From: Ovis canadensis
Taxonomy: Eukaryota > Chordata > Mammalia > Artiodactyla > Bovidae
Reading direction: 5' to 3'
NCBI RefSeq assembly: GCF_042477335.2
Contig: NC_091247.1
Span: 5,912,501-5,976,500 of the forward strand
Length of the DNA: 64,000 nucleotides
Part shown: positions 23,392 to 37,679 of the stretch, one piece after another
Numbering within the stretch: the first letter of the stretch is position 1
Layout: every line of letters starts with the position of its first letter
Notes under the pieces: model-generated
The model's input: the letters and a program-made list of their open reading frames with translations, nothing else
The model's database searches: none
What the model was told of the DNA's origin: nothing
Translations under genes and position numbers: made by a program

Positions 23392-23945
23392 AAAGTAACA
23401 GTAAATCCAACACAAAATTGGCTTAAACAATCGGGAAGCAGTGTGATGTCACATAATTCAAAGTCCAAAGGTCAGCTGGCAGTAGCAGTCCTACACCGTC
23501 CCCCTCACTCCCCCACTCCACCCCAGTGCCGAGCCTCCCAAGGCTTCCGGGCTCCGGCCTGCAGGTGCTGCCTCATGGTTTACACTGACTGCCAGAAGCA
23601 AAGACCGTCCTCCCCCAGCTCCAGGGAATAAGGCCTTGCTTTCCATCAGAGGGTCATTCAGATGCTGTGCAGGTCTGAGGGCAGGGGTGCTCAGTCCTGG
23701 CTGCTTGTCAGAATCACCTAGAGGGTTAAAAACAAGAACGAAAACGAGGAGACACTCTGCAGACCTTACGGTCACAGTGTTCTCTCTAGCACAACAGCCC
23801 CTTTCCCTCCCTGGCAGTAATCCTTTTGTGCAAAATATCTCTCTGCTAAAAAACAAATAAAAAAACTGAGGCTCCCCAAGGTATCTCCCCAGGCCAATTA
23901 AATCCTCCCGAGTGGTGGAACCTAGATGGAAGTCTTCTCAAGCCC
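23392..23945. other. Unassigned intronic sequence
   Basis: No recognised exon; 23680-23730 resembles a degraded old repeat. Confidence 0.35.
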
Positions 23946-24069
23946 CTAAGGAGAAGGAAACGGCAACCTACTCCAGTACTCTTGCCTGGAGAATTCCACG
24001 GACAGAGGAGCCTGGTGGGCTACAGTCCATGGGGTCACAAAGAGTAGGATGCGACTGAGTGACTCACAC
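23946..24069 (+). mobile_element. Headless Bov-tA SINE
   Basis: AGGAGAAGGAAACGGCAACC to the GTGACTCACAC tail; lacks the tRNA-derived 5' half. Confidence 0.88.
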
Positions 24070-24637
24070 ACAAGGAGATTCTAATGCAGAGCGACGGCTA
24101 AAAACTGCCTGGCGAGAACCAACCCCTCTGGAGGCTGGGGTGGGGCTGTTCCTTGTGAGATGCAGGGCAGTGAAGGAGCGTAGGGGCTATGCAGGCAAGC
24201 AACCCGGCCCTGCAGTTACCTCTTTAGGATCTGCCACACAGTGAGCCTGGTGAGACAGTTCGCAGCAACATAAACACGTATATCCCTTAAGCATGTTAAA
24301 AATGTTCAACCTCACTCAGAGGAGAGCTACTAATTAAATTAAACCCACAGTAAATCCAAGATACTATTTCCTACTGAAAAGTCCCCAAACTTGATAACAG
24401 GGGCTCTCAGCTAGGCTCTGGGGATACAATTACCCTTGTGCATTACCAGTGAAGAGAGTGTAGCTATCAACATAGTATCCACCTTAATATCTACTACCTA
24501 CTACTGTCTATTGATACTAAGTAATACCTTGGTATAGAAGTTAATTAAAGTAATTCTAAAATGTATCCAGAAATGTATCTAAAAGGTACCTGGACCAAGA
24601 ATAGCCAAGGCAATCCCAAAGAACAAGTCTTACTCTG
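24070..24637. other. Unassigned intronic sequence
   Basis: AT-rich on the right; possibly old L1, not confident. Confidence 0.3.
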
Positions 24638-24760
24638 GGCTAAGTTGCTTCAGTCCTGTGCGTCTCTTTGCGGCCCCACGGACTGCAGTCTCCCAGCCTC
24701 CTCTGTCCGTGGGGTTCTCCAGGCGAGGATACTGGATCGGGCTGCCGTTTCCTTCTCCAT
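24638..24760 (-). mobile_element. Headless Bov-tA SINE
   Basis: TGCGTCTCTTTGCGGCCCCA through CTGCCGTTTCCTTCTCC. Confidence 0.85.
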
Positions 24761-24769
24761 ACTCCACTG

Positions 24770-25790
24770 GCTATTAAGACTTACTTTAAAGCTACAGTGT
24801 TTAAGACTTCCTGACACTGGTGCCAGGACAGACAAATAGAACAAACAAGTGAGCAATCCCCACACAGACCTAAACACACGTGGATGCCTGGTTTATGCAG
24901 CAGCAGGAGTTCTTCTCAGTTACAGAACCAGTTAAATATGGGGGGAGGGGAACAAACCATTGTCTCTACATAGAGAGAATCGATTTCAAGTGAACTATGG
25001 GTCTGAATACGAAAGGTAATAGAATAAAACTTCTCCAAGACCTTGGGGTGGACAAATATTTCTTGTATAGGACCAAAAAAAAAGCACTAATCATAAAGAC
25101 TGTTAAATTGAACATTAGAATTAAGAACTTTGGTTCATTAAAGATACCATTAAGAGAATAACAGAAGAAAAAAAAAAAAACAAGCCACAAAGTATGAGAA
25201 GATACTTGCAATAAATGCATTCAAAAAGTGATTGAGAATATATAAACAATTCCTATGAGCCAATAAGAAACACATAGATGTATGTGTATATATGCGTGAT
25301 ATCCAAATAGCCAATAAACATCTGAAGAGGTACTTAATATCATGAGTTACAAAAACAGTTCAAATTAAAACCACAATGAGACACTACTGCAGAGTCCCAT
25401 GAAAAGTGGACATTTAAAACACTGACAGTATCAAGGTTTGACAAGAATGTAAAGAAACTTAGTCTCCTCCACTGCTGATGGGAACGACATTGATGCAGTG
25501 ACTGGAAAGCTCTTTGATGGAGAACATGCCTATACCGTGTAAACAAGTGATTCCACTTCTAGGTACATAATAAGAAGGGTCGTAGAAGCATTATTTGTAA
25601 GTAGCTAAAACTGAAAATAATCTGCATGGCCATCAATAACAGCATGTGCAAATAAATTTTTGAACATTTATAGACCAGAATACTAATTAACAATGAAAAT
25701 GAACAAACTACCAATACCTGCAACAACATGGATGAGTCTTACAAAAATAACGTGGAATGAAAGAAGCTATCAAAGCACAGAAATCTACAT
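24770..25790 (+). mobile_element. Old L1 ORF2 fragment
   Basis: Ordered L1 landmarks: CAGACAAATAGAACAAACAA, CATAAAGACTGTTAAATTGA, TACTTAATATCATGAGTTAC, TTCAAATTAAAACCACAATG and CAACAACATGGATGAGTCTT. Highly diverged. Confidence 0.6.
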
Positions 25791-26399
25791 AGATATATAC
25801 TGCTCGGGTTGAAAAACCTGTAGACCTGAGCCTCTGCTTCTGGCCACAGTGCAGTATCAGATATCCTTTCGCCCTAAGCAAATGCAAAACTGGACAAAAT
25901 AAACGAGACAACTGTTTTCAGGCATAAGACAGGCAGGGCGGTGACCCTTAGAGAAGAGGAAGACAGCAGGGACGCTCTGACTTCCTGCACGGGGCACTTT
26001 CCCAACCATGGTGCAGTGAGATGATGGCACCCAAGCTGACAGCAGCAGTCCCAGTGAACTGCAGAAGACAGTCTGGACTCCAGACTGCTGAGGCAACTGG
26101 AACTGCAGGCAGGACATCCGAGAGGTGGAGGCTTTGGGAAGAGGAAAGCGTAAGACAACAGCAGGTGGCTGACACACGTGCAAGGTGACATTCCATAAGG
26201 CTCAACAGGCAGCATCAGCTGCGAGGGTGAGCAGTGAACACAAGTACCAAGATTTCACAGGGCCCGAAACACGCACGTGCAGCCAGTCCAGAGCGGAGAG
26301 ACCTTGCTAAACACGGATTCCAGAAAAGTCAAGCATTAGCATCAAGAATGTCCTCTACAGTAAGGGCCTTGCCTCTGGACTAAGGTTAAATCCAAAAAC
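25791..26399. other. Unassigned, possibly L1-related
   Basis: Comes before a region with L1/HAL1-like text and may be its 5' part. No coding support. Confidence 0.3.
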
Positions 26400-26637
26400 A
26401 GACTCACTCTAACAAAATACAAACCACCTACGGGGCCAAAAGAACATGTCAGTAACTTAACCGCCTGTCAGAGCAAAATGAAAACCTCTCTAAAGTATTG
26501 AAAATCCCTACAGTGTAACATGCGTATGTCTGATACATAATCAAAAATAATTAAACATGCAAAGAAGCAGGAAAATGTGGCTCCTAAGGCAGGCGAAAAG
26601 CAATCAATCAAAATAGACCCCAAGATGAACCAGACTG

Positions 26638-26848
26638 GGCTTCCCCTGTGGCTCAGCTGGTAATGAATCGGCATGCAGTGCAGGAAACCTGGGTTCGATC
26701 CCTGGGTGGGGAAGATCCCATGGAGAAAGGAAAGGCTACCCCACTCCAGTATTCTGGCCTGAAGAGTTCCATGGACTGTATAGTCCCTGGGGTTGCAAAG
26801 AGTCGAACATGACTGAGTGACTTTCACTTTTCACTTTCACTTGACCCA
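26638..26848 (+). mobile_element. Bov-tA SINE
   Basis: GGCTTCCCCTGTGGCTCAGC through GTTGCAAAGAGTCGAACATG. Confidence 0.92.
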
Positions 26849-27282
26849 GATATTTGAATTAACAAACAGGTCTCTACCTTCAAGGATTTGGAGGAAAAGA
26901 TGGACCTAATGAGTGAAAAGATGGTGAATCTCAATAGAAAAATTCAAACTATAAAAAAGAACCAAATGGAAACTTCAGAATTTAAACTGATTATATCTGA
27001 CATGAAAATTTTAAAGAAACTGAAGATTAGAAACTGCAGAGAGTTAGTGAACTTGTAGATCAACAGAAAGTATCTCAACTGAAAAATAGGAAAAAAAAAA
27101 AAGTCTGGTGACTTAACAGAGTTTCAAACTATATGACATGAAAAGTAACAGAATATCTATAGTTACATTTTCATTCTAAATATTGCCCTTGTATGCCTTT
27201 TCTTTTTCTTCATCAGTCTCACTAGATGTTTGCCTGTTTGATAAAATTTCTTTCAAAGTCAGCTTTTGGTATATTTAAAAAA

Positions 27283-27526
27283 TTTTTTTGTCTATTTATT
27301 TACTTATTTGGCTGTGCTGGGTCTTCGCTGTTGCAAGTGGGCTTGCACTAGTCGCAGTGAGCAGGGACTACTCTTCAGTGGGGTGCACGGGCCCTAGGCG
27401 AGGTGGCTCAGGAGTGGTGATGCACGGGCTTAGTTGCTCCATGGCATCTTCCAGGACCAGGGATCAAACCTGAGTCCCCGACGTTGGCAGGAAGATGCTC
27501 AGCCACTGCACCACCAGGGGAGTCCC
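27283..27526 (-). mobile_element. CHR-type SINE
   Basis: GGCTGTGCTGGGTCTTCGCT through GCACCACCAGGGGAGTCCC. Confidence 0.8.
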
Positions 27527-28130
27527 AGCTTGCGGCACTTTTTATCATTTCCATCTCTCAGCTTGTGTTTTCATTCTTGCCACTCTTCTTCTTTTGTGTA
27601 CTGTGGGATTACTCTGCTTTCCTGGCTTCTTAATTAAATGCTTAGTTACCCCCTTCTCCCCCACCATCTTTGTTTTCTAATAAAAGGTTTTAAAGCTAAA
27701 AAAAAAAATTTTTTTTAAGATAGAATTAAAAGCAAAAAAACCCCGAACCTATCATAGCTGTGATTTTTAACATCTGAGGATCGGCAACAAAACACACCAA
27801 AAAAGAAACTGAGCAAAAGTACAGATGAAATAAGTATACACAAAATTAAGTAAGGCTGTAGAAGATTTTAAACAACACTGTCAACCAACTTGAAATTCAC
27901 ATTTACAGAAAATTACAACCAACAACTGCAGAACACATATTCTTTTCAAGTAGAAATAGAACATTCAGTAAGACAGGTCAAAGGCTGGGCCATAAAATTA
28001 ATCTCAGTAAATATCAAAAGACTGCAGTTTTACAGAGGATATTCTCTGATGACATGGAATTAACTTTGAAATCAGTAAGATATCTAGACTGTCCCAAATA
28101 TCTGGGAATTAAACACTTTAAAAACAACAC

Positions 28131-28680
28131 ATCAAAATCTGCCTTTAAGAAGGAGGAGGGAGTCAAGCAGAGTGCTGAAAGGCAGATGGGTTTTGAACAC
28201 ACAGAATAGTGATGTCTGGGGCACAACCACGACACAGAAGATGTACACAGAAGGCCCTAAGGGAGTGCTTCCCCTTACTGCAGCTCATCTTCTAAGTAGC
28301 GGTCTTAATCTTTTTAGCCCATAGACTCAGATAATATGCCTGACATACTCCTATGGGTATAATTCCCAACTCAATCATGTTAACTCGTCCTTTTCCCTCC
28401 CACTCATTAAATGCATCTCTTTGCAACACACTTCACAACACACCAGTGGTTATCACATGGAGATCTGTGGCACAGGCAAAGTCCCTAAACAATACAAAGT
28501 GATTTCTTCTTTTCTCCAATTTCTATTATTTTCTTTGCTAGGCTGCTTCATTTAAAGAAGGTAAAAACTCTTTCAGTTAAATCACCTTTGATCATCCTCC
28601 GTTACTAATCCCATTTTTCTGTTTTCTGAATTTTCTATTTTCTTCTACATTATTAGCTTATTTCTTAAAAAGGGGAACAA
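28131..28680. other. Unassigned intronic sequence
   Basis: No exon or confident repeat seen. Confidence 0.35.
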
Positions 28681-29045
28681 GGGACTTCGCTGGTGGCTCA
28701 GTGGTAAAGAATCCACCTGCCAGTGCAGGGCACATGAGTTTGATCCCTGTTCCGGGAAGATCCCACGTGCCACAGAGCAACTAAACCCACTCGCCCCAAC
28801 TACTGGGCCTGTGCTCTGGAGCCCTGCAGCTGCAGCTGCTCAAACCCGAGTGTCTAGAGCTCCACAAACCACCGCAATGGGAAGTCCATCGGCTGCAAAC
28901 AGAGAGTAGCCCTCACCTGCTGCAATTAAAGCCAGGTGAGGCTTTAATGAGAAAGCCAGCATGCAGCAACGAACACCCAGTGCAGCCAAAAATAATTTGG
29001 CCAAAATAAATAATAGGTAAATAAAATTTTTAAAAAACTTACTTG
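28681..29045 (+). mobile_element. CHR-type SINE
   Basis: GGGACTTCGCTGGTGGCTCA, ATGAGTTTGATCCCTGTTCC, then a diverged body ending in AGTGCAGCCAAAAATAATTT. Confidence 0.78.
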
Positions 29046-30539
29046 TAATGCCAAAAATAAGTTTTTTTAAAAAAAATGGGGAATAAGATTTTATGAAAAA
29101 CAAAGCCATACAAAATGTATTAGACTATGAAAAATAACAGGATGCCTGAAGAAATGTACAAACATACAATTTTGCATCTTAGTTCATGTATCACAACCCC
29201 AATCCCTAACATAAAGTACATGATATAATCTTTCCAAACAACCCCTTTATTTAAAGAGCTGACTGAACTTCAATACCTATAAGACTCAACAGCTGTTCTT
29301 TTTCCCACCACCTAACCCATACGGTTACACAGTGTAATTTAACAATAGTAAGAACTATATTGTTGCTCTATCAAGTTCCTATTTGATTACCTTGCATAAA
29401 GTTTTATTTGAAAACAGTGAAATAGTTTTAAACTGAGAGTAAATAATTTCTTATAATCATTTTTCAGTTAAGCTCATAATAAAACATCTGATATGTACAA
29501 ATTAAATAATACCCTGAAAGACATAGAATGTACTAACTTAAAAATTAGAAAATCTAGAAATAATTTAGAGAAAGAAAACCTTCAATTTTAAAAAGTACTA
29601 ACTAGAAAAGCATTACAAAGCTTTACAAATTGAAATGATTTTATATTAAAAACATTTACTACCAAGAAAAACAGGAAAACTTGTGTGCAAAATTTTTTTT
29701 AACTCCGCAACTTTCTGATTTAGGGTGGAAAAACCTAGAGAAATGGGATTTAAAACTTAAACATGAGTTAAAATCATTCTCTTATAAAATTTTGAATATC
29801 ACCACCTTGACCCCCACAAAAGAAAAAAAAAAATTCAAACTAATCCTGCATAAAGGCGTCAAGTCTTAACTTCATAAACTACCGAACGGCACCTTGCTTA
29901 TGTGAAACACACACGGAGGTTCTCCCTTGGGGATGTCATCCACTCTCGTAGCTTTAAATACCATCAAGAACCTGGTGACCCTCAGGTTCCCTCTCCAGCC
30001 TGGAGTGCTTCCCTGAACTCAAGCTTGGAGCATGCATGTATGCGTATCTGACATACCCACGCGCAGGCACCTCACACGCAGCGAGCGCTAGCAGCAGCTC
30101 CAGGTGGTCGCCGCTTCCTCACCCTCCCACCCTCTGGCTCCCATTTCAGGAAAAGGCAACTCCATGTTTCCAGTCACTCAGTCCCTGGACCCCTGACTTC
30201 TCTCACATGCCACATCTAAGAACAAATCTAGTCAGGAGAGCCTTCAGATTCTCACAGAATCTGACCCCTTGACCGCAGCCACCGCCCTGACCAAGCCAGC
30301 GCCATTCTCACCCAGACTAGTGCCATCAACAGCCGGTGGACTCGATCCTGCCTCCTTGGCTCCCCTTCAGGACAAGGCAGCCAGAGACTGCATTACAGCA
30401 TGAATCAGGCTGTGGTCCTCCTCTCTCGAAATTCTCCCAAGACCACACGAGGAAAAGCCGAAATCCTTGAAATGGACAACAAGGCCACTTCTCCAGCCAA
30501 CCTCCCGGCTCCCTCATTTCATCTCCTGCAACCCTCCTT
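29046..30539. other. Unassigned intronic sequence
   Basis: About 1.5 kb, AT-rich to 29900 then more GC-rich; nothing identified. Confidence 0.4.
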
Positions 30540-30799
30540 CACTCTCTCTGCTCCAGGTACTCTGGGCTTCTCGAACCTGCTAAGCAAGCTCGACCTAGGG
30601 CCCCCATACGCCTTGATTCCCCTCCTGCCTGAAAGCCATTATTTCCATGGCTTGCTCCCTCACCTTCCTCTTTAGGTCTTTATTCAAACCCCACCTTCTC
30701 AAAGAGCCTCTCTGGCCACCCTAACTAAAGTCACCCCCTAACATTCCCTGTCCCCTTTTCTGTTATTCAGCTCCTCAGCAACTCTATGTTTTACTTGTT
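30540..30799 (+). mobile_element. L2 LINE fragment
   Basis: CCATGGCTTGCTCCCTCACC, GGTCTTTATTCAAACCCCAC and CCTCTCTGGCCACCCTAACT match the L2 3' region. Confidence 0.5.
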
Positions 30800-33092
30800 G
30801 CTGGTGCTGAGCTCCTTATTGCAAAATTCAGGCTTGAATTGAAGAAAGTAGGGAAAACCACTAGACCATTCATGTATGACCTATGTCAAATCCCTTATGA
30901 GTATACAGTGGAGATAATGAATAGATTCAAGGGATTAGACCTGGTAGACAGAGTGCCTGAAGAAATATGGACAGAGGTTCATAACATTATACAGGAGGCG
31001 GTGACCAAAACCATCCCAAAGAGAAAGAAATGCAAGAAGGTGAAATGGCTGTCTGAGGAGACCTTACAAATAGCTGAGAAAAGTGAAAGCGAAAAGGAGA
31101 AATGGAATGATACAGTCAACAGAGAACAGCAAGGAGAGACAAGAAAGCCTTCTTAAGTGAACAATGCAAAGAAATAGAGGAAAACAATACAATGGGAAAG
31201 ACTAGAGACCTCTTCACCGAGAAGGCAATGGCAACCCACTCCAGTACTCTTGCCTGGAAAATCCCATGGATAGGAGAGCCGGGTGGGCTACCATCTATGG
31301 GGTCCCACAGAGTCAGACACAACTGAAGCAACTTAGCAGCAGCAGAGATCTCTTCAAGAAAACTGAAGATACAAGGGAACTTTTCACACAAAGATGGCCA
31401 CAATAAAGGACAGAAATAGCAAAAAACTAACAGAAGCAGAAGAGATTAAGAGGTGGCATTAATACACAGAACTATACAAAAAAGGTCTTAATGATTCTTT
31501 TAACCAGATCCAGATAACCACAATGGTATGATCACTCACCTAGAGCCAGACATCCTGGAGTGTGAATTTAAGTGGACCTTAGGAAGCATTACCACAAACA
31601 AAGCTAGTGGAGGTGATGGAATTCCAGCTGAGCTATTTCAGATCCTAAAAGAAGATGCTGTTAAAGTGCTGCACTCAATATGCCAACAAATTTGGAAAAC
31701 TCAGCAATGGCCACAGAACTGGAAAAGGTCAGTTTTCATTCCAATCCCAAAGAAAGCCAATGCCAAAGAATGTTCCAACTATCACACAACTGTGCTCATC
31801 TCACATGCTAGCAAGGTACTGCTCAAAATCCTTCAAGCTAGGCTCCAGCAGTATGTGAACCAAGAACTTACAGATGTACAAGCTGAATTTAGAAAAGGCA
31901 CAGGAACCAGAGATCAAATTGCCAACATTCACTGGATCATAGAGAAAGCAAGGGAATTCCAGATAAACATCTACTTCTACTTCATTGACTATGCTAAAGC
32001 CTTTGATTGTATGGATCACAACAAACTATGAAAATTCTTAAGAGATGAAAAAAACAACAAGAAATTAGTAGAGATGGGAACACCAGACCACATAAGCTGC
32101 TGTCTGAGAAACCTGTATGCAGGTCAAAAAGCAACAGTTAGAACCGGACATGGAACAAAGGACTGGTTCAAAACTGGGAAAGGTTTTGCTGTATATTGTC
32201 ACTCTGCTTATTTAAGTTATATGCAGAGTACATCATGTGAAATGCTGGGCTGGATGAATCACAAGCTGGAATCAAGACTGCCAAGAGAAGTAGCAACAAC
32301 CTCAGATATGCAAATAAAACCACTCTAATGACAGAAAGTGATGAGGAACTAAAGAGCCTCTTGATGAGGGTGAAAAAGGAGAGTGAAAAAGCTTGCTTCA
32401 AACTCAACATTAAAAAATCAAAGATCATGGCATCTAGTCCCATTACTTCATGAAAAATAGATGGGAAAAAAGTAGAAACAGTGGCAGGTTTTATTTTCTT
32501 GGGCTCCAAAATCACTGCAGATGGTGATTGCAGCCATGGAATGAAAAGATGCTTGCTCCTTGGAAGAAAAGCCATGAGAAACCTAGACAGCATATTAAAA
32601 AGCAGAGACATCACTTGGTTGACAAGGGTCCATATAGTCAAAACTACGGTTTTTCCAGTAGTCATGTATGGATGTGAGAGTTGGACCAGTAAGAAGGCTG
32701 AATGCCAAAGAATTGAAGTTTTTGAATTGTGGTGCTAGAGAAGACTCTTGAGAGTCCCTTGGACAGGAAGGAGATCAAACTAGTTAATCCTAAAGGAAAT
32801 CAACCCTAAATATTCATTGGAAGGACTGATGCTAAAGCTGAAGCTCCAATACTTTGGCCACCTGATGTCAAGAGCTGACTCACTGGAAAAAAACCCCTGA
32901 TGCTGGCAAAGATTGAGGGCAGGAGCAAAAGGAGGCAACAGAGGATGAGATGGTTGGATGGCATCACTGACTCAATGGACATGAGTTTGGGCAAGCTCCG
33001 GGAGATGGTAAAAGGCAAGGAAGCCTGCTATGCTGCAGGCCATGGGGTCACAAAGAGTCAAACACCATTTAGCGACTGAACAATGAACAACA
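30800..33092 (+). mobile_element. BovB LINE, 2.3 kb, inactive
   Basis: The longest BovB here. It retains linker and reverse transcriptase text: WKRSVFIPIPKKANAKECSN (near 31725) and FIDYAKAFDCMDHNKL ending in a stop at 32030, where a Trp codon is expected. The endonuclease 5' part is missing, and several stops and frameshifts follow to the TAGCGACTGAACAATG end. It cannot move on its own. Confidence 0.9.
31217..31343 (+). mobile_element. Headless Bov-tA nested in BovB
   Basis: GAGAAGGCAATGGCAACCCA to the CAGCAGC tail. Flanked by a 13-bp near-perfect duplication AGAGA(C/T)CTCTTCA at 31204-31216 and 31344-31356. Confidence 0.92.
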
Positions 33093-33099
33093 ACCCCAC

Positions 33100-33205
33100 C
33101 AACTAGAATGTAAGTTTGAGGAGGGCAGGGAGGTGCTTTTACCCACTAATGTATCACCAATGACTAAAACACATGGTGTGAGCTCAATAAATATTTGCTG
33201 AGAAA
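33100..33205 (+). mobile_element. L2 LINE 3' end
   Basis: ACTAGAATGTAAGTTTGAGG, GAGGGCAGGGAGG and GAGCTCAATAAATATTTGCT are the L2 terminal pattern. Confidence 0.55.
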
Positions 33206-35107
33206 AGAAGGACACGTTAAGGTAAACAAGTTTACTAGGGAATGCTTTCAATCCTGTTTTACCAACTTTCACAAAAGTGAATTTTTAGTCAAGACACTGA
33301 AATTTGGAAGGAACAGAAGGTCCATGAAACAATACCATGGTTTCCTTCCCCCCGTTGCCTGTACATATGGCTAGCCCTTTGACCTGAATAATCTTAGCAA
33401 AAAGCTGCCAGCTGCCCATTCCATTCAGGTTCATCACCACCACCACACCACACAACATTATTCTTGGCTTCCAGATTCATGTCTGGTCCAATACTGTATG
33501 TAATGGCTGCAAGTTTTTTAATCCAAACTATATGGATATTAGCCAACTCTAGAAAGATCAGCCTGTGAGAGATCAAGAACCATTTGCTCCCCTGGGAAAA
33601 GTATACCCAAAGTCCAAAGAAATTCACTTGTCTTCAGTTAAAACATGATCTAGGCAATTTCTTTCATTAAACAATATTTATTACAAAGAATTGACTATTT
33701 GGTTGAGATGTCATCAATTTGTTCTTTAGACCCTCCTAATTTGGGTATTACAAAATAGAACAAACTTGTTGTATAAAGTCTGAAACATCACAAATGCAAA
33801 GTAAAAAGTGAAAGTTTTCTGCTATTCCACCTAACTCCCAATTCCCTACAGATTAACAATTATGTCAGTCTAAATGCTTCTATACTTTTTTCTGTACATG
33901 AACAAATAAATAGCTAATTTTTGTTTTACAAAAATGGGGCCACACCATGCAGACTGATCCCCCAATTGCTTTTTTCCACTTATCATTACACCGACAGCTT
34001 TCCGTGTTGGCATTTACAGTATGTTGGCAATAAACATCCTTATGTGATTTCCTATTTCTGTTTGTTTGCTCACTCCCCTACATGACTTCTTGATAGACTT
34101 TCTATAGCAATAGTTTAAAAACTTTTATCTCATGACCTCTTTACACTCTTGAAAACTAAATAGAACCCGAGTGCTTTTATTTATATAGATTATCTCATCA
34201 ATATTTACTATAGTATAAATTTAAACTGAAAATTTTAAATTATTCATTTGTTCACCTAAAAATAAACATGTTTATTTTCACTGGGAAATGCCTTGTTTAC
34301 CCCTATTTGTATATAACTGTAGATACTGTTCTTTGAAGCTACACCAAACTCAGTAAGTGGTAGTTTCCTAAAGGCTAGTTTTGATACAGAATCTAAAACT
34401 CTTATCAATTAATATTTGTATTGTTACATTAAAATTCAATGGTCCATCTTGCCCCTCGAATGAATCTTTTTTACCTGTGCTTGACTTTATAACATCATGT
34501 GTTGTCATTTACAAAATATCAGTTCACTGAATCATGCAGGCCTTCCAAATAATGTATTCCATTATAAGATACCAAAATAGTGTGTTTATAAATATTATCA
34601 CCAATCTCTACTTCACAGGAGCAGATACAAGTTTTCCAAAACCCTAATTGTTGCTGGAAAGCAAAGATGTTTTCATTGACAACAGACACCACCAGCTGTT
34701 CTCCTTGAAACACTTTTTAATACATTTTTAAAATCTGAATAACCACAGTTTGTCAGTAAAAATGGTAGTCTATGAAAAAGCAGCAAGTTCGGCTTGAACT
34801 AACCACTGCCCAAAGCTCTTCCTAGAGACAAACAGCACACAGAAGTACTTTCCAGTTCCTTCAGTGAAGATTACAAAGATGTATACATAATACTTGAGAA
34901 CTGATAAAGTTAATACTTCTTGCTCTTTCATCAGGAACATCCTTGAGTGAAAACCAAAAAATATATGTATGTATGTATTTTTACTAGTTTACTATGAGTG
35001 CGTGGCATGAAGAACACAATGGCTGCTATGGTTAGTTGCCACAACCTTGATTCATGCTTAGAAGCTGCATTACTTTTGCACCATTACTGCGAAAATTGCA
35101 AATAATG
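33206..35107. other. Unassigned intronic sequence
   Basis: Mostly AT-rich. 33900-34050 (GGGGCCACACCATGCAGACT, TTTCCACTTATCATTACACC) resembles an old L1 3' UTR. No coding exon. Confidence 0.35.
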
Positions 35108-35330
35108 TCTTGTGTGAGTGCATGCTAAGGTTAGCTCAGTCATATCCAACTCTCTGTGACCCCATGGACTGTAGCCCGCCAGGCTCCTCTGTCCATGGGA
35201 TTCTCCAGGCAAGAATACTTGAATGGGTTGCCATTTCCTTCTCCAGGAGACCTTCCTGACCCAGGGATAGAACCCTCAACTCCTGCATTGCTGGTGGACT
35301 CTTTATTGCTCAGCCACTGGGGAAGCCCAA
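35108..35330 (-). mobile_element. Bov-tA SINE
   Basis: TTAGCTCAGTCATATCCAAC through TCAGCCACTGGGGAAGCCC. Confidence 0.92.
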
Positions 35331-35527
35331 CATCTTAGAATTGTGTTTTTGTGAAAAGCTTTCACCTCTGGACCCTCTGAAGGGGTGAAAGGCACACCAA
35401 GGGCACTACACTATTCCATGCTAGGACGGCTTCCTAGAAGTGAGATTACTGGGTCACTGCTATGTACATCTTAAATTCAGATATGATTGGTCAAAGCTCT
35501 CCAAAATGTCTGTACCAGTTTTCACTG

Positions 35528-35682
35528 GGGGTGGCAGAGGATGAGATGGCTGGATGGCATTACTGGCTCAATGGACATGAATATGAACAAACTCCGGGAG
35601 GCAGTGAAGCACAGGGAAGCCTTGCAAGCTGCAGTCTATGGAGAAAGTTGGACGTGACTCAGAGACTGAACAATTTTCACTA
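35528..35682 (+). mobile_element. BovB terminal fragment
   Basis: GGCAGAGGATGAGATGGCTG through CAGAGACTGAACAATTTTCA, BovB 3' end only. Confidence 0.85.
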
Positions 35683-37455
<1,773 letters not shown>

Positions 37456-37679
37456 CCCTATCTTGGTGTCTCCATCTTCCAACAAATTTCCTGCCACACT
37501 AGCTGCCGCTCCTGCTTTTTCTCTACTCTGCTCTCCGGAAAAGGGCACGGGTCACCCCGACTTCAGCGAGAGCTGGCCCTCTGACGAGAAGGAATGCATG
37601 GCCAGCAACTTTTTAAGTCCGCTTTTTAAAAGGCCTGTGAAACCAGTCCAGGCTTTTCCTCTGCATTAAAGTTTCTGGC

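Larger units (their letters stand above)
26400..28130 (+). mobile_element. Old L1/HAL1-like remnant, interrupted by two SINEs
   Basis: Contains an A-rich ORF1-like tract (26870-27110) and, further right, TTCTTTTCAAGTAGAAATAG with GGCTGGGCCATAAAATTAAT, as in L1 ORF2. A Bov-tA and a CHR SINE split it. Confidence 0.4.

Noticed and set aside
31528-32031. 167-codon reverse-transcriptase-like frame
   Set aside because: Internal part of a decayed BovB copy; ends in a premature stop inside the RT domain.
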